This document shows positions 43,694-51,510 of a stretch of 64,000 nt of DNA, piece after piece (position 1 is the first letter of the stretch; each line of letters opens with the position of its first letter). Under the pieces are notes generated by a model, which was not told the origin of the DNA, did not search any database, and saw only the letters and a program-made list of their open reading frames with translations. Location: NCBI GenBank assembly GCA_017417465.1, contig JAFPZD010000263.1:29005-93004 (forward strand), written 5' to 3'. Source of the stretch: Prevotella sp. GTDB taxonomy: Bacteria > Bacteroidota > Bacteroidia > Bacteroidales > Bacteroidaceae. The translations under genes and the position numbers were made by a program.

Positions 43694-44056
43694 ATGATTC
43701 AGCGTAAACAAACCGTATTCCTGCTGTTGGCGTTCATCGCCCTGTTGCTTTGTGGCATCTTCGACCAGACGTTCGGATTCCTTTGCGGATGGACGATTGG
43801 CCTGTCACTGGTCACTCTAGCCGACGTGTTCCTCTACAAGAACCGCAAGCGTCAGAACCTTCTATGTCTGGTGCTGATGGTGCTGGCTGTGATTTACTAT
43901 GTGGCCCTCGCTGTGTTTAACCACAGTCAAGGCGGACAGCTGACGCTGACGTGGCCCATGGCACTGCCTGCCGTCGCCATCGTCCTGCTGTTTATGGCGC
44001 ACAAAGGCATTGTTCACGATGAGAAGCTCGTGCGTTCGCTCGACCGCATCAGGTAA
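43694..44056 (+). CDS. DUF4293 membrane protein
   Basis: A 120-residue protein beginning MIQRKQTVFLLLAFIALLLC, with four hydrophobic helices and a basic C-terminus (DEKLVRSLDRIR). The MIQRxQTxxLL start is diagnostic of DUF4293. Function unknown; it is almost always next to rpoZ in this phylum. It lies 17 nt after rpoZ. Confidence 0.88.
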   Translation: MIQRKQTVFLLLAFIALLLCGIFDQTFGFLCGWTIGLSLVTLADVFLYKNRKRQNLLCLVLMVLAVIYYVALAVFNHSQGGQLTLTWPMALPAVAIVLLFMAHKGIVHDEKLVRSLDRIR

Positions 44057-44092
44057 GTGAATAGTGAATAGTGAAGAGCGAAAAATGATCGT

Positions 44093-44707
44093 ATGGAGAT
44101 AAAATCCGCCGCTTTTAGCATTTCATCACCGCGTGTGTCGATGTGTCCCGTTGACACCAAGCCCGAATATGCCTTCATTGGCCGAAGCAACGTTGGCAAG
44201 TCGAGCCTGATAAACATGCTCTGCCGCAACAGGAAGCTGGCAAAGACATCGTCAACGCCTGGCAAGACGCTCCTCATCAATCACTTCATTATAAATAAGG
44301 AGTGGTATCTGGTCGACTTGCCCGGCTATGGGTTTGCGAAGCGGTCGAAAAGCGAGATTCAGAAGATTGACCAGATGATTCGTGGCTACATTCTTGAGCG
44401 CGAACAGCTGGCCAACGTCTTCGTGCTTATCGACGTGCGCTTGGAGCCTCAGGCCATCGACCTGGAGTTTATGAACTGGTTAGGGGTGTCGAGAGTACCT
44501 TTCTCCATCGTTTTCACCAAGGCCGACAAACTGACGGGCGCCAAGATGCGCGCCAACATCGAGGCTTACAAGCAGCGCATGCTCGAGACGTGGGAAGAGA
44601 TGCCGCCCTACTTCGTCACCTCGGCCGAGAAGGGCGAGGGTAGGGACGAGGTGCTCGACTATATCGACAGTATTAACAAATCAATGGCGCAGGCCGTTGC
44701 TCCTTGA
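44093..44707 (+). CDS. engB: Ribosome biogenesis GTPase YsxC/EngB
   Basis: A 204-residue GTPase needed for large-subunit assembly. G1 [15 protein letters not shown]3 [12 protein letters not shown]4 FTKADKL and G5-like TSAEKGEG are all present. It starts at ATG 44093, 36 nt after the DUF4293 stop, across a short GTGAATAGTGAA repeat. A terminator-like hairpin follows before the ABC-F gene. Confidence 0.95.
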   Translation: MEIKSAAFSISSPRVSMCPVDTKPEYAFIGRSNVGKSSLINMLCRNRKLAKTSSTPGKTLLINHFIINKEWYLVDLPGYGFAKRSKSEIQKIDQMIRGYILEREQLANVFVLIDVRLEPQAIDLEFMNWLGVSRVPFSIVFTKADKLTGAKMRANIEAYKQRMLETWEEMPPYFVTSAEKGEGRDEVLDYIDSINKSMAQAVAP

Positions 44708-44733
44708 GCTTAGCCAGGGGCACTTTCAATGAC

Positions 44734-44755
44734 AGCCCCCTGATTGGGGGCTTTT
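44734..44755 (+). terminator. Terminator or attenuator directly before the ABC-F gene
   Basis: AGCCCCC (44734-44740) pairs with GGGGGCT (44746-44752) around TGATT, followed by TTTT. It ends 3 nt before the ABC-F ATG and 27 nt after the engB stop. As an intrinsic terminator it would block the downstream gene unless relieved. Confidence 0.65.
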
Positions 44756-44758
44756 ACT

Positions 44759-46636
44759 ATGGCAAAAGAAATCCCATATCTTGACGTGCAGAACCTGACG
44801 AAGTCGTTTGGGGCGCTACTGCTGTTCGAAGATATCAGTTTCTCGATTGCCGAGGGCCAGAAGGTGGGGCTCATTGCCAAGAACGGCACGGGTAAGTCAA
44901 CGTTGTTGTCGATACTCTCTGGCAAGGAGGGCTACGACTCAGGAAGCATCATCTTCCGACGTGACCTGCGCGTAGGCATGCTTGAGCAATCACCACGATT
45001 CGACCCAGAGGAGAGCGTGCTCGATGCATGCTTTAACCACGAGGGCGACCCTGAGAAGGTGCTCAAGGCCAAGCAGATACTGACGCAGCTGAAAATCCGC
45101 GACCTGCAGCAGCCCATGGGGCAGCTCAGCGGTGGTCAGCAGAAGCGTGTGGCACTGGCCAACGTGCTGATTCTGGAGCCCGACCTGCTGATTCTTGACG
45201 AGCCGACCAACCACCTTGACCTTGAGATGATAGAATGGCTGGAGGGCTTCCTGGGCCGTGGCAATCGCACGCTGCTCATGGTGACCCACGACCGCTATTT
45301 CCTCGACCGTGTGTGCTCAGTCATTATCGAAATCGACGATCGCACCATCTACACCTACCGTGGCAACTACTCCTACTATCTTGAGAAGCGTCAGGAACGC
45401 ATCGACAACCGTCGTGCCGAGATTATGCGTGCCAACAACCTCTACCGTACCGAGCTGGAATGGATGAGGCGCATGCCTCAGGCACGTGGCCATAAGGCCA
45501 AATACCGCGAGGATGCCTTCTACGAGCTGGAGCGTGTGGCCAAACAGCGCATCGAGGAGCGAGCCATCCGCCTGAAAGCCTCCAACATCTATATCGGTTC
45601 GAAAATCTTCGAGTGCCAGTATATCTCAAAAGCATTTGCACGCGACTATGGTGACGCCGATGCACAGGGAGGCGAAAACGCCGAAACGGTTATCCTCAAG
45701 GACTTCTACTACAACTTCTCACGCTTCGAGAAGATGGGCATCGTGGGCAACAACGGCACGGGCAAGACCACCTTTCTGCGCATGCTCCTTGGCGAGTTGC
45801 AGCCTGACGAAGGACGCATCGTCATTGGCGACACCGTGCGCTTCGGCTACTTCTCACAGGAAGGGTTGAAGTTCGATGAGAGTCAGAAGGTCATCGACGT
45901 GGTGCGCGACATTGCCGAATACGTCGACCTGGGCTCTGGACGCCATCTCTCAGCCAGTCAGTTCCTGCAGCACTTCCTCTTCACGCCCGAGCAACAGCAC
46001 AACTACGTCTACAAGCTCTCGGGTGGCGAGCGTCGTAAGCTCTACCTCTGCACAGTACTCATGCGACAGCCAAACTTCCTGGTGCTCGACGAGCCTACGA
46101 ACGACCTCGACATCGTGACCCTTCAGATTCTGGAAGAGTACTTGCAGGATTTCCCGGGCTGTGTCATCGTCGTGAGCCACGACCGCTACTTCATGGACAA
46201 AGTGGTCGACCACCTCCTGGTGTTCCGTGGGCAGGGTGTCGTGAAGGACTTCCCCGGTAATTACACGCAGTACCGGGAGTGGGAGAAAACCACCCCGCGA
46301 CCACTGTCGGAGAAAGCTGTAGGCAGTAAGACACCTGCACAGAACCATGGACAGCAGCCGTCTGCTCCCCCTGTTCAGAACGAGGGCCAAGGTGGTGGAG
46401 CGCCGTCCAAGCGCAAAATGTCGTACAAGGAAAAGCGCGAGTTCGAACAGCTTGAGAAGGACATCGAAGCCCTCGAAAACGAGAAGCGCCAGATTGAGGC
46501 AGCCCTTTGTGGCGGCACCACATCGGTCGACGAGATCACAAGCCTGAGCAAACGTCTGCCCCTCCTTAACGACGAGCTTGACGAGAAGTCCATGCGCTGG
46601 CTGGAACTGTCGGAAATTGAGAATTTGGGCCAATAG
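44759..46636 (+). CDS. ABC-F family ATPase (Uup/EttA-like)
   Basis: A 625-residue soluble protein with two ABC domains and no membrane helices. Domain 1: Walker A AKNGTGKSTLL, signature LSGGQQKRVALANVL, Walker B DLLILDEPTNHLD. Domain 2: GNNGTGKTTFLRML, LSGGERRKLYLCTVL, VLDEPTNDLD. Between them is the charged interdomain linker (about 230-300) that reaches the peptidyl transferase centre in this family; after residue 530 there is a coiled-coil C-terminus (KREFEQLEKDIEALENEKRQ) like Uup. Roles include relief of stalled ribosomes or, in some members, antibiotic protection. ATG 44759 is chosen, as the earlier TTG at 44744 is in the hairpin. Confidence 0.9.
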   Translation: MAKEIPYLDVQNLTKSFGALLLFEDISFSIAEGQKVGLIAKNGTGKSTLLSILSGKEGYDSGSIIFRRDLRVGMLEQSPRFDPEESVLDACFNHEGDPEKVLKAKQILTQLKIRDLQQPMGQLSGGQQKRVALANVLILEPDLLILDEPTNHLDLEMIEWLEGFLGRGNRTLLMVTHDRYFLDRVCSVIIEIDDRTIYTYRGNYSYYLEKRQERIDNRRAEIMRANNLYRTELEWMRRMPQARGHKAKYREDAFYELERVAKQRIEERAIRLKASNIYIGSKIFECQYISKAFARDYGDADAQGGENAETVILKDFYYNFSRFEKMGIVGNNGTGKTTFLRMLLGELQPDEGRIVIGDTVRFGYFSQEGLKFDESQKVIDVVRDIAEYVDLGSGRHLSASQFLQHFLFTPEQQHNYVYKLSGGERRKLYLCTVLMRQPNFLVLDEPTNDLDIVTLQILEEYLQDFPGCVIVVSHDRYFMDKVVDHLLVFRGQGVVKDFPGNYTQYREWEKTTPRPLSEKAVGSKTPAQNHGQQPSAPPVQNEGQGGGAPSKRKMSYKEKREFEQLEKDIEALENEKRQIEAALCGGTTSVDEITSLSKRLPLLNDELDEKSMRWLELSEIENLGQ

Positions 46637-46712
46637 TCCAATAGTGAAATAGTCCAATCGTGAAATAGTGAAATCGTGAAATAGTCAAATAGTGAAATAG
46701 TCAAATCGTCAA
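46636..46712. repeat. GTGAAATAGTCAAAT repeats between ABC-F and recR
   Basis: About eight imperfect copies of (G/C)TGAAATAGTCAAAT fill the spacer. Confidence 0.6.
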
Positions 46713-47327
46713 ATGCAATATTCCTCCCGCCTACTCGAAAACGCCGTTCAGGAGTTTGCCAAACTGCCTGGCATAGGGCGCAAGACCGCCCTTCGACTGG
46801 TGCTGCATCTGCTGCGTCAGGAGACCTCCGACGTCGAGCAGTTTGCCACAGCCGTCGCTACGATGAAGCGTGAGGTGAAGCATTGCCGTGTCTGCCATAA
46901 CATCAGCGACACCGACCTTTGTCCCATTTGTGCCGACCCACGTCGCGACACCACCACGGTCTGTGTCGTTGAGAACATCCAGGACGTGCTGGCCATCGAG
47001 AACACCCAGCAGTTCCATGGTCTCTACCACGTGCTGGGAGGCCTTATCTCGCCCATGGACGGCATTGGGCCCAGCGACCTTCAGATCGACGCTCTGGTAG
47101 CGCGCGTGGCTGCTGGCAACATCAAGGAGGTCATCCTCGCCCTCAGCTCCACCATGGAGGGCGACACCACTAATTTCTATATCTTCCGCAAGCTCGCGCC
47201 CTATGTCGACCAGGTGCGTGTAAGCATCATCGCACGCGGCATCGCTGTTGGCAACGAGTTGGAATACACCGATGAAGTGACCCTCGGGCGCTCCATCCTT
47301 AACCGTACACCCTTTGAAGGAAAATAA
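46713..47327 (+). CDS. recR: Recombination mediator RecR
   Basis: A 204-residue protein of the RecFOR pathway that helps load RecA on gapped DNA. The helix-hairpin-helix ([17 protein letters not shown]), the C4 zinc finger ([16 protein letters not shown]) and the Toprim domain ([53 protein letters not shown]) are complete. Confidence 0.96.
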   Translation: MQYSSRLLENAVQEFAKLPGIGRKTALRLVLHLLRQETSDVEQFATAVATMKREVKHCRVCHNISDTDLCPICADPRRDTTTVCVVENIQDVLAIENTQQFHGLYHVLGGLISPMDGIGPSDLQIDALVARVAAGNIKEVILALSSTMEGDTTNFYIFRKLAPYVDQVRVSIIARGIAVGNELEYTDEVTLGRSILNRTPFEGK

Positions 47328-47339
47328 AACTGAACGATC

Positions 47340-47822
47340 ATGAAGAAAACCCATGACATGCTGATGGTGCTGTTCTGGTCACAGCTGATTGTCCCTGCCA
47401 TCATCTACGTCTGCTGCGAATACTTGAATGTCGACCTCGCCTTCCTCGCTGGCACCTCCGAGAACGGGCGCTATGTGGTTTCCACCGTGATGATTCTTGC
47501 CACACTGGCCCTGCTGCCGTTAGCCCTGCGCCTGTTCAAGTTTCAGCGCATACACAACGACCTCATCGAACGTCGAGCCGATGCCCTCCACAAGTGGGGC
47601 ATCATCCGCTTGATCATCCTGGGCGACCTGCTGCTCATCAACACGCTGCTCTACTATGCCTACGGCTTTGAGTCTGCCTTTGGCTATCTCGCCGTCGTGA
47701 CGCTGCTCGCCATGCCGTTCGTCTATCCCACCATGGAGCGCTGCTACGCAGAGGTTGAGGACGAGAAGACATCAGTGGAGAGTGAAGAGTCACCAAGTGA
47801 AGAGTCAACAAGTGAAGAGTGA
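47340..47822 (+). CDS. Four-helix membrane protein with repeat-derived acidic tail
   Basis: A 160-residue protein of unknown function with four membrane helices (about 8-28, 42-62, 90-107, 112-132). The C-terminal 20 residues are a Glu/Ser run (SVESEESPSEESTSEE) encoded by GTGAAGAGT-type repeats that continue past the stop codon into the intergenic region. It is 12 nt after recR, so it is probably cotranscribed. Confidence 0.7.
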   Translation: MKKTHDMLMVLFWSQLIVPAIIYVCCEYLNVDLAFLAGTSENGRYVVSTVMILATLALLPLALRLFKFQRIHNDLIERRADALHKWGIIRLIILGDLLLINTLLYYAYGFESAFGYLAVVTLLAMPFVYPTMERCYAEVEDEKTSVESEESPSEESTSEE

Positions 47823-47922
47823 ATAGTGAAATAGTGAAGAGTTGGGCTATCGCCGTACCATGAGGAGCAGGGCTGGCGCAGCCAAATAGTGAAATAGTGA
47901 AATAGTCAAATAGTCAAATCTC
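47821..47922. repeat. GTGAAGAGT/GTGAAATAGT repeats before the GT2 gene
   Basis: Continues the repeat coding for the tail of the preceding gene, then returns as GTGAAATAGTGAAATAGTCA up to the next start. A GCGCAGCCAAATAGTG piece resembles one in the 21196-21335 run. Confidence 0.55.
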
Positions 47923-49035
47923 ATGAAGCTCTCTGTCGTCATTGTCAGCTACAACGTGCGCTACTTCCTCGAGCAGTGCCTCGTCAGCGTCCTCCGTGCT
48001 ACTGAGGGCATCGACCACGAGATTTTCGTCGTCGACAACGACTCCCACGACGGCACTGTCGACTACCTGAAACAGCGCTTCGGCACCCGAATCACGCTCA
48101 TCGAGAGCCAGCACAACCTCGGCTTTGCCCGAGCCAACAACATAGCCATTCGGCAGTCGACAGGACAGTACGTCCTGCTGCTCAACCCTGACACGTTTGT
48201 GGCCGAGGATGCCCTCAAGACCGTCATCGATTTTATGGATGCCCATCCACAGGCGGGTGGGGCAGGGGCAATGATGCACAATGCCGACGGTACCCTTGCC
48301 CCAGAGTCGCGCCGTGGTCTTCCTACACCGTGGGTGTCGCTGCTGAAAATGTTTGGCCGAAGCAATCGCTACTACATGCGCCATCTGCCGTGGGATGCCC
48401 CTGGTCGCATCGACGTCATGAGCGGCGCCTTCTGCATGCTGCGCCGTGAGGCCCTCGATGCTGTGGGCTTGCTCGACGAGGACTTCTTCATGTATGGCGA
48501 GGACATCGACCTCAGCTACCGCATCACAAAGGGCGGCTACGAGAACTGGTACGTGCCTGCTCGCATCCTTCACTACAAGGGCGAGTCGACCCAGAAGTCG
48601 AGCTACCGCTATGTCCACGTGTTCTATCAAGCCATGCTCATCTTTTTCCGCAAGCACTATGGCCACCTGTCGCTCTTTGTGACGCTGCCCATTCGGCTTG
48701 CCATCTACTGCCGCGCTTTCATGGCCCTGCTCTCCATGCAGACACAACGCCTGCGCCGCTCACTCGGAATGGACGACGACAAGCCCGACAACGTCGTCTA
48801 CCAGTTCAAAGGCAGCTCCCAGATGATTGAAGAGTGCGACGAGCTGGCTCGCCGTAAAGGGCTCACCATTACTGCCCACGCGTCCAGCGGGCCTGCCTGC
48901 ACCGTCTACGACACTGCCCACTTCAGCTTCTCCGACATTATTCGTCAGGCCGCAGCCGACGACAGCCATCCCATGATTGGAACCTACAGCACCGACACCC
49001 ACGTGCTTATAACACCCTTGGAGGTCATCAGATGA
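47923..49035 (+). CDS. Glycosyltransferase family 2
   Basis: A 370-residue GT-A enzyme, resembling rhamnosyltransferase-type GT2 members. It begins MKLSVVIVSYNVRYFLEQCL, has the sugar-nucleotide region VVDNDSHDGTVDYLKQRFG, the metal-binding motif LLLNPDTFV (DxD variant NPD), and the acceptor-side MSGAFCMLRR and DEDFFMYGEDIDLSYRI with the likely base in EDID. Amphipathic segments after 240 (FYQAMLIFFRKHYG) suggest membrane association. It may build surface polysaccharide. Its stop overlaps the next ATG by 4 nt. Confidence 0.85.
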   Translation: MKLSVVIVSYNVRYFLEQCLVSVLRATEGIDHEIFVVDNDSHDGTVDYLKQRFGTRITLIESQHNLGFARANNIAIRQSTGQYVLLLNPDTFVAEDALKTVIDFMDAHPQAGGAGAMMHNADGTLAPESRRGLPTPWVSLLKMFGRSNRYYMRHLPWDAPGRIDVMSGAFCMLRREALDAVGLLDEDFFMYGEDIDLSYRITKGGYENWYVPARILHYKGESTQKSSYRYVHVFYQAMLIFFRKHYGHLSLFVTLPIRLAIYCRAFMALLSMQTQRLRRSLGMDDDKPDNVVYQFKGSSQMIEECDELARRKGLTITAHASSGPACTVYDTAHFSFSDIIRQAAADDSHPMIGTYSTDTHVLITPLEVIR

Positions 49036-49553
49036 AACGGATAGTATTACGGGCCATGGAGCCCGAAGACCTCGAATTGCTCTACGTCATCGAGAACGAC
49101 CCTGAGCTATGGGAAGTCGGCTCCACCACTGTGCCTTATTCGCGCTACGTCCTTCACGACTATCTGGCACACGCCTCGGGCGATATCTATACTGACCGAC
49201 AAGTGCGACTTGTCATCGAGAACGAAGCCCACGAAGCTATCGGACTTGCTGACCTTCTGAACTTCGACCCCAAGCACTGCCGTGCTGAGGTGGGCATCGT
49301 CATCGTTGCCGCTCACCGTGGCCAAGGCTACGCCACCGAAGCGCTCAGCGCCCTCCACGACTATGCACGCCTAACTCTTCATCTCCATCAGCTCTACGCT
49401 TTCGTGAGCACTGCCAACCAACCCTCCATCGCGCTCTTCGAAAAGCTCGGTTACCGTTTCTCACAACCCCTTACCGACTGGCTCTTCGATGGCCATGCCT
49501 ACAGCGACGCCCTCATCGCCCAGAAAATTTTGGGGAGCAACACAGCAGTATAA
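49032..49553 (+). CDS. GNAT-family acetyltransferase (RimJ/RimL type)
   Basis: A 173-residue protein of the Acetyltransf_3 pattern: start VLRAMEPEDLELLYVIENDP, AcCoA-binding motif A VIVAAHRGQGYATEALSAL, and a C-terminal ALFEKLGYRF motif. The acceptor (protein N-terminus or small molecule) is unknown. It is coupled by ATGA overlap to the GT2 gene, perhaps in one pathway. Confidence 0.85.
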   Translation: MKRIVLRAMEPEDLELLYVIENDPELWEVGSTTVPYSRYVLHDYLAHASGDIYTDRQVRLVIENEAHEAIGLADLLNFDPKHCRAEVGIVIVAAHRGQGYATEALSALHDYARLTLHLHQLYAFVSTANQPSIALFEKLGYRFSQPLTDWLFDGHAYSDALIAQKILGSNTAV

Positions 49554-49574
49554 AAGGGTGTTTGGAAAAGATGT

Positions 49575-49631
49575 TTCAACCCTTCACTTTTGTGTATATT
49601 GCTATGTATCAGAAAGATACGGTGAATGGTT
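49575..49631. repeat. 57-bp dispersed dyad element, copy B
   Basis: Begins TTCAACCCTTCACTTTTGTG and ends near GATACGGTGAATGGTTG, very like 2501-2557. It is the first element after the GNAT stop. Confidence 0.6.
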
Positions 49632-49780
49632 GTTTTTTAGGTCCTCCGTACATGGGTTAGAAGGGTGACATACCTACTCTTCGGCACTTTGTGACTTAAC
49701 GTCAGCAAAGAGCTAGTGAGAATTTTAACCTGTCTTTTTCTCCTATTGTATTGTGCTGAAATACAGGATAATGCGTTGCT

Positions 49781-49890
49781 GACCTTCGTCAGCAGATTTG
49801 CCGACCTTCGTCAGCAGATTTGCCGACCTTCGTCAGCAGATTTGCTGACCTTCGTCAGCAGATTTGCCGACCATCGTCAGCAGCTATTTG
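49781..49890. repeat. Tandem array of five 22-bp dyad units, locus B
   Basis: Units of the type GACCTTCGTCAGCAGATTTG plus CC start at 49781, 49803, 49825, 49847 and 49869; the last is diverged (GACCATCGTCAGCAGC). They are the reverse complement of the 2704-2791 units and abut without spacers, so this is not a CRISPR array. Confidence 0.8.
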
Positions 49891-49910
49891 ATTCGCTAGT
49901 TGGGCCGTCA

Positions 49911-50175
49911 GTGTAGGGGCAGTCCTCGTGCCAGCCCGTTGGCCCGACAGGGCCAGTGTTCGCGATAATGATTAAGGCATAAAAGCCAATGACCACAAGA
50001 ATGGTTATAAGCACGCTAGCCAATGACCACAAGAATGGTTATTACCTTACTTGCCCCATCGGGCCAACGGGCTGGGACAAAGGCTATGGGTAGGCTAGCG
50101 CAGCTCGGGCGCTCGAGCTCTGCTCGCTTGCTACCGCAGGGACGCAAGAATGGGCCTGCCACTACACTGCCGAGC
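49911..50175. repeat. GC-rich dispersed element, copy 3
   Basis: Left part 49911-49965 (TGTAGGGGCAG, then GTGCCAGCCCGTTGGCCCG) and right part 50060-50175 (CATCGGGCCAACGGGCTGGG, then AAAGGCTATGGGTAGGCTAG) are inverted relative to each other. Between them a 34-nt unit with CCAATGACCACAAGAATGGT occurs twice (49988, 50020). No coding sequence is seen. Confidence 0.6.
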
Positions 50176-50201
50176 TCGCTACCACTATCTTTTGCAAAAG
50201 G

Positions 50202-50256
50202 AACCCTTCACCATAACAGGCTTGCAATGAAACGGTTACGCCAAAAGTGAAAGGTT
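50202..50256. repeat. Dispersed dyad element, copy C, inverted
   Basis: AACCCTTCACCAT at 50203-50214 and CAAAAGTGAAAGGTTTT at 50241-50257 are the reverse complement of the copy at 49575-49631, so the two copies flank the array and the GC-rich element as inverted ends about 630 bp apart. Confidence 0.55.
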
Positions 50257-50329
50257 TTATGATTACTGCTTAAAGAAGTAATAGAGTAAATTATTCAAGT
50301 ATCTCAAGTTCTGCGCAAGTTCTGCACAG

Positions 50330-50590
50330 CCGATGCCGTAGGCATCAGACAATGGTAGCCAGCCATTTCCGCTCGACCTTGTCGCTTGCTACCAACGGGA
50401 CGCAAGAATGCTGGTACACAGGGCTGGGATAGCGAGCGTGCCGTAGGTACGCGACAGCATCCAATCCTTGTCGCGTACCTATGGCACGCTTTTCCTCTCG
50501 TATCTTTACACCAGCCATTAAAATGGCTGGCTACCACTGTCATGCCCCTACGGGGCTGGCTGCGCATAGTTTCCATAGTTTGCGGAAGTT
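50330..50590. repeat. Nested inverted-repeat element before the SpoU gene
   Basis: Outer arms TGGTAGCCAGCCATTT (50353-50368) and AAATGGCTGGCTACCA (50521-50536) are perfect complements. Inside them lies a 22-bp stem (50435-50456 with 50469-50490), and CCAGCCATT/AATGGCTGG is a further dyad at 50511-50530. GATGCCGTAGGCATC (50332-50346) is another small hairpin. No gene is visible here. Confidence 0.65.
50435..50494 (+). terminator. Terminator-like 22-bp hairpin
   Basis: AGCGTGCCGTAGGTACGCGA onwards (50435-50456) pairs with 50469-50490 through 22 positions with one G-T wobble, then TTTT. It lies 880 nt after the last + strand gene, so it may be part of the repeat element rather than a dedicated terminator. 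Confidence 0.45.
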
Positions 50591-50626
50591 GAGTAAATTA
50601 TCTCCCCAAGAAGCTCACGCTATCGT

Positions 50627-51370
50627 TCATCTTCGTCTGAACTCTGAGCAGGTGATAGCCGTGGCAATGGCAACGTTCAGACTCTCAGCCCCTTCGCGGA
50701 AAGCAGGGATAAGGAGCTTGTGGGTGACCAGGCGTCTGACAGGTTCCGAGATGCCATTACCCTCGTTGCCCATCACGATGATGCCATTGGAGGGCAGCTC
50801 TTGCTGGTAGATGTTTTCGCCGTCCAACAGGGTGCCAAAGATGGGCACCTGTGTCTTTTCGAGGAAATCCACCATATTAATATAAATAATGTTCACGCGC
50901 GCGATGCTTCCCATCGTGGCCTGTACCACTTTTGGGTTCCACGCATCAGCCGTATCTTCCGAGCAGACGATGGTGCCAATGCCAAACCAGTCGGCAATGC
51001 GAATGATGGTGCCAAGGTTTCCTGGGTCCTGGACACCGTCGAGTGCCAATAACAACCCCTCGACAGGTCGTAAGCTGTCAGTCTTCATGGTGCTCGCAGG
51101 CATTTCGAACACGGCCAGCACCTGTTGCGGATGCTGTAGGAAGCTGATCTTTCGCAGTTCTTCATCGGTCACTGTCTGTGCTACGGGCGAGCCAGACTGC
51201 ATGCACCACCCCTCCCATGCCTCCGTTGCAAACACCATCCGCGCCACGAAACCTGCCCGCAACAGATCGCCGACGACCTTCGGCCCCTCAGCCACGAAGG
51301 CTCCCTCGCGTCGCCGCCACTTTTTTTGTTCAAGTTGGCGCACATATTTTATCTGATTCTTGCTTACCAT
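50627..51370 (-). CDS. TrmH/SpoU-family RNA 2'-O-methyltransferase
   Basis: A 247-residue SPOUT enzyme. An N-terminal substrate-binding domain (1-95, KYVRQLEQKKWRRREGAFVA) precedes the knotted AdoMet domain with motif 1 NLGTIIRIADWFG, motif 2 IIVMGNEGNGISEPVR and motif 3 LIPAFREGAESLNVAIA. Close in type to RlmB-like 23S rRNA guanosine methyltransferases; the target nucleotide is not known. It is divergent from tamL, as commonly found in Bacteroidetes. Confidence 0.88.
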   Translation of the reverse strand: MVSKNQIKYVRQLEQKKWRRREGAFVAEGPKVVGDLLRAGFVARMVFATEAWEGWCMQSGSPVAQTVTDEELRKISFLQHPQQVLAVFEMPASTMKTDSLRPVEGLLLALDGVQDPGNLGTIIRIADWFGIGTIVCSEDTADAWNPKVVQATMGSIARVNIIYINMVDFLEKTQVPIFGTLLDGENIYQQELPSNGIIVMGNEGNGISEPVRRLVTHKLLIPAFREGAESLNVAIATAITCSEFRRR

Positions 51371-51374
51371 GCTG

Positions 51375-51382
51375 CAAAGTTA
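51375..51382 (-). promoter_or_regulatory. -7 box of the SpoU methyltransferase gene
   Basis: TAACTTTG on the minus strand, 4 nt before the ATG at 51370, so the transcript would begin at or within a few bases of the start codon. Confidence 0.5.
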
Positions 51383-51490
51383 CGGCTTTTTGGGCATTTC
51401 TCCCCGCCTTGCTCCCTGCTTTAACTCCCTTTAACTACGATTATCTTCACTTTTTTTACGCTTTTACTTTCCTACGTCCCCAAACTTTTG

Positions 51491-51498
51491 TACCTTTG
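51491..51498 (+). promoter_or_regulatory. tamL -7 box
   Basis: TACCTTTG ending 12 nt before the ATG at 51511; leader of only a few nucleotides. Confidence 0.6.
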
Positions 51499-51510
51499 CA
51501 CTTTGAAAGA

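Noticed and set aside
49781-49890. Possible CRISPR array
   Set aside because: 22-bp units are directly adjacent with no spacers and there are no cas genes; the same holds for 2704-2791.
51178-51510. Longer N-terminus for TamL
   Set aside because: Would run through the tamL promoter box and remove the lipoprotein signal; ATG 51511 gives a standard lipoprotein start.
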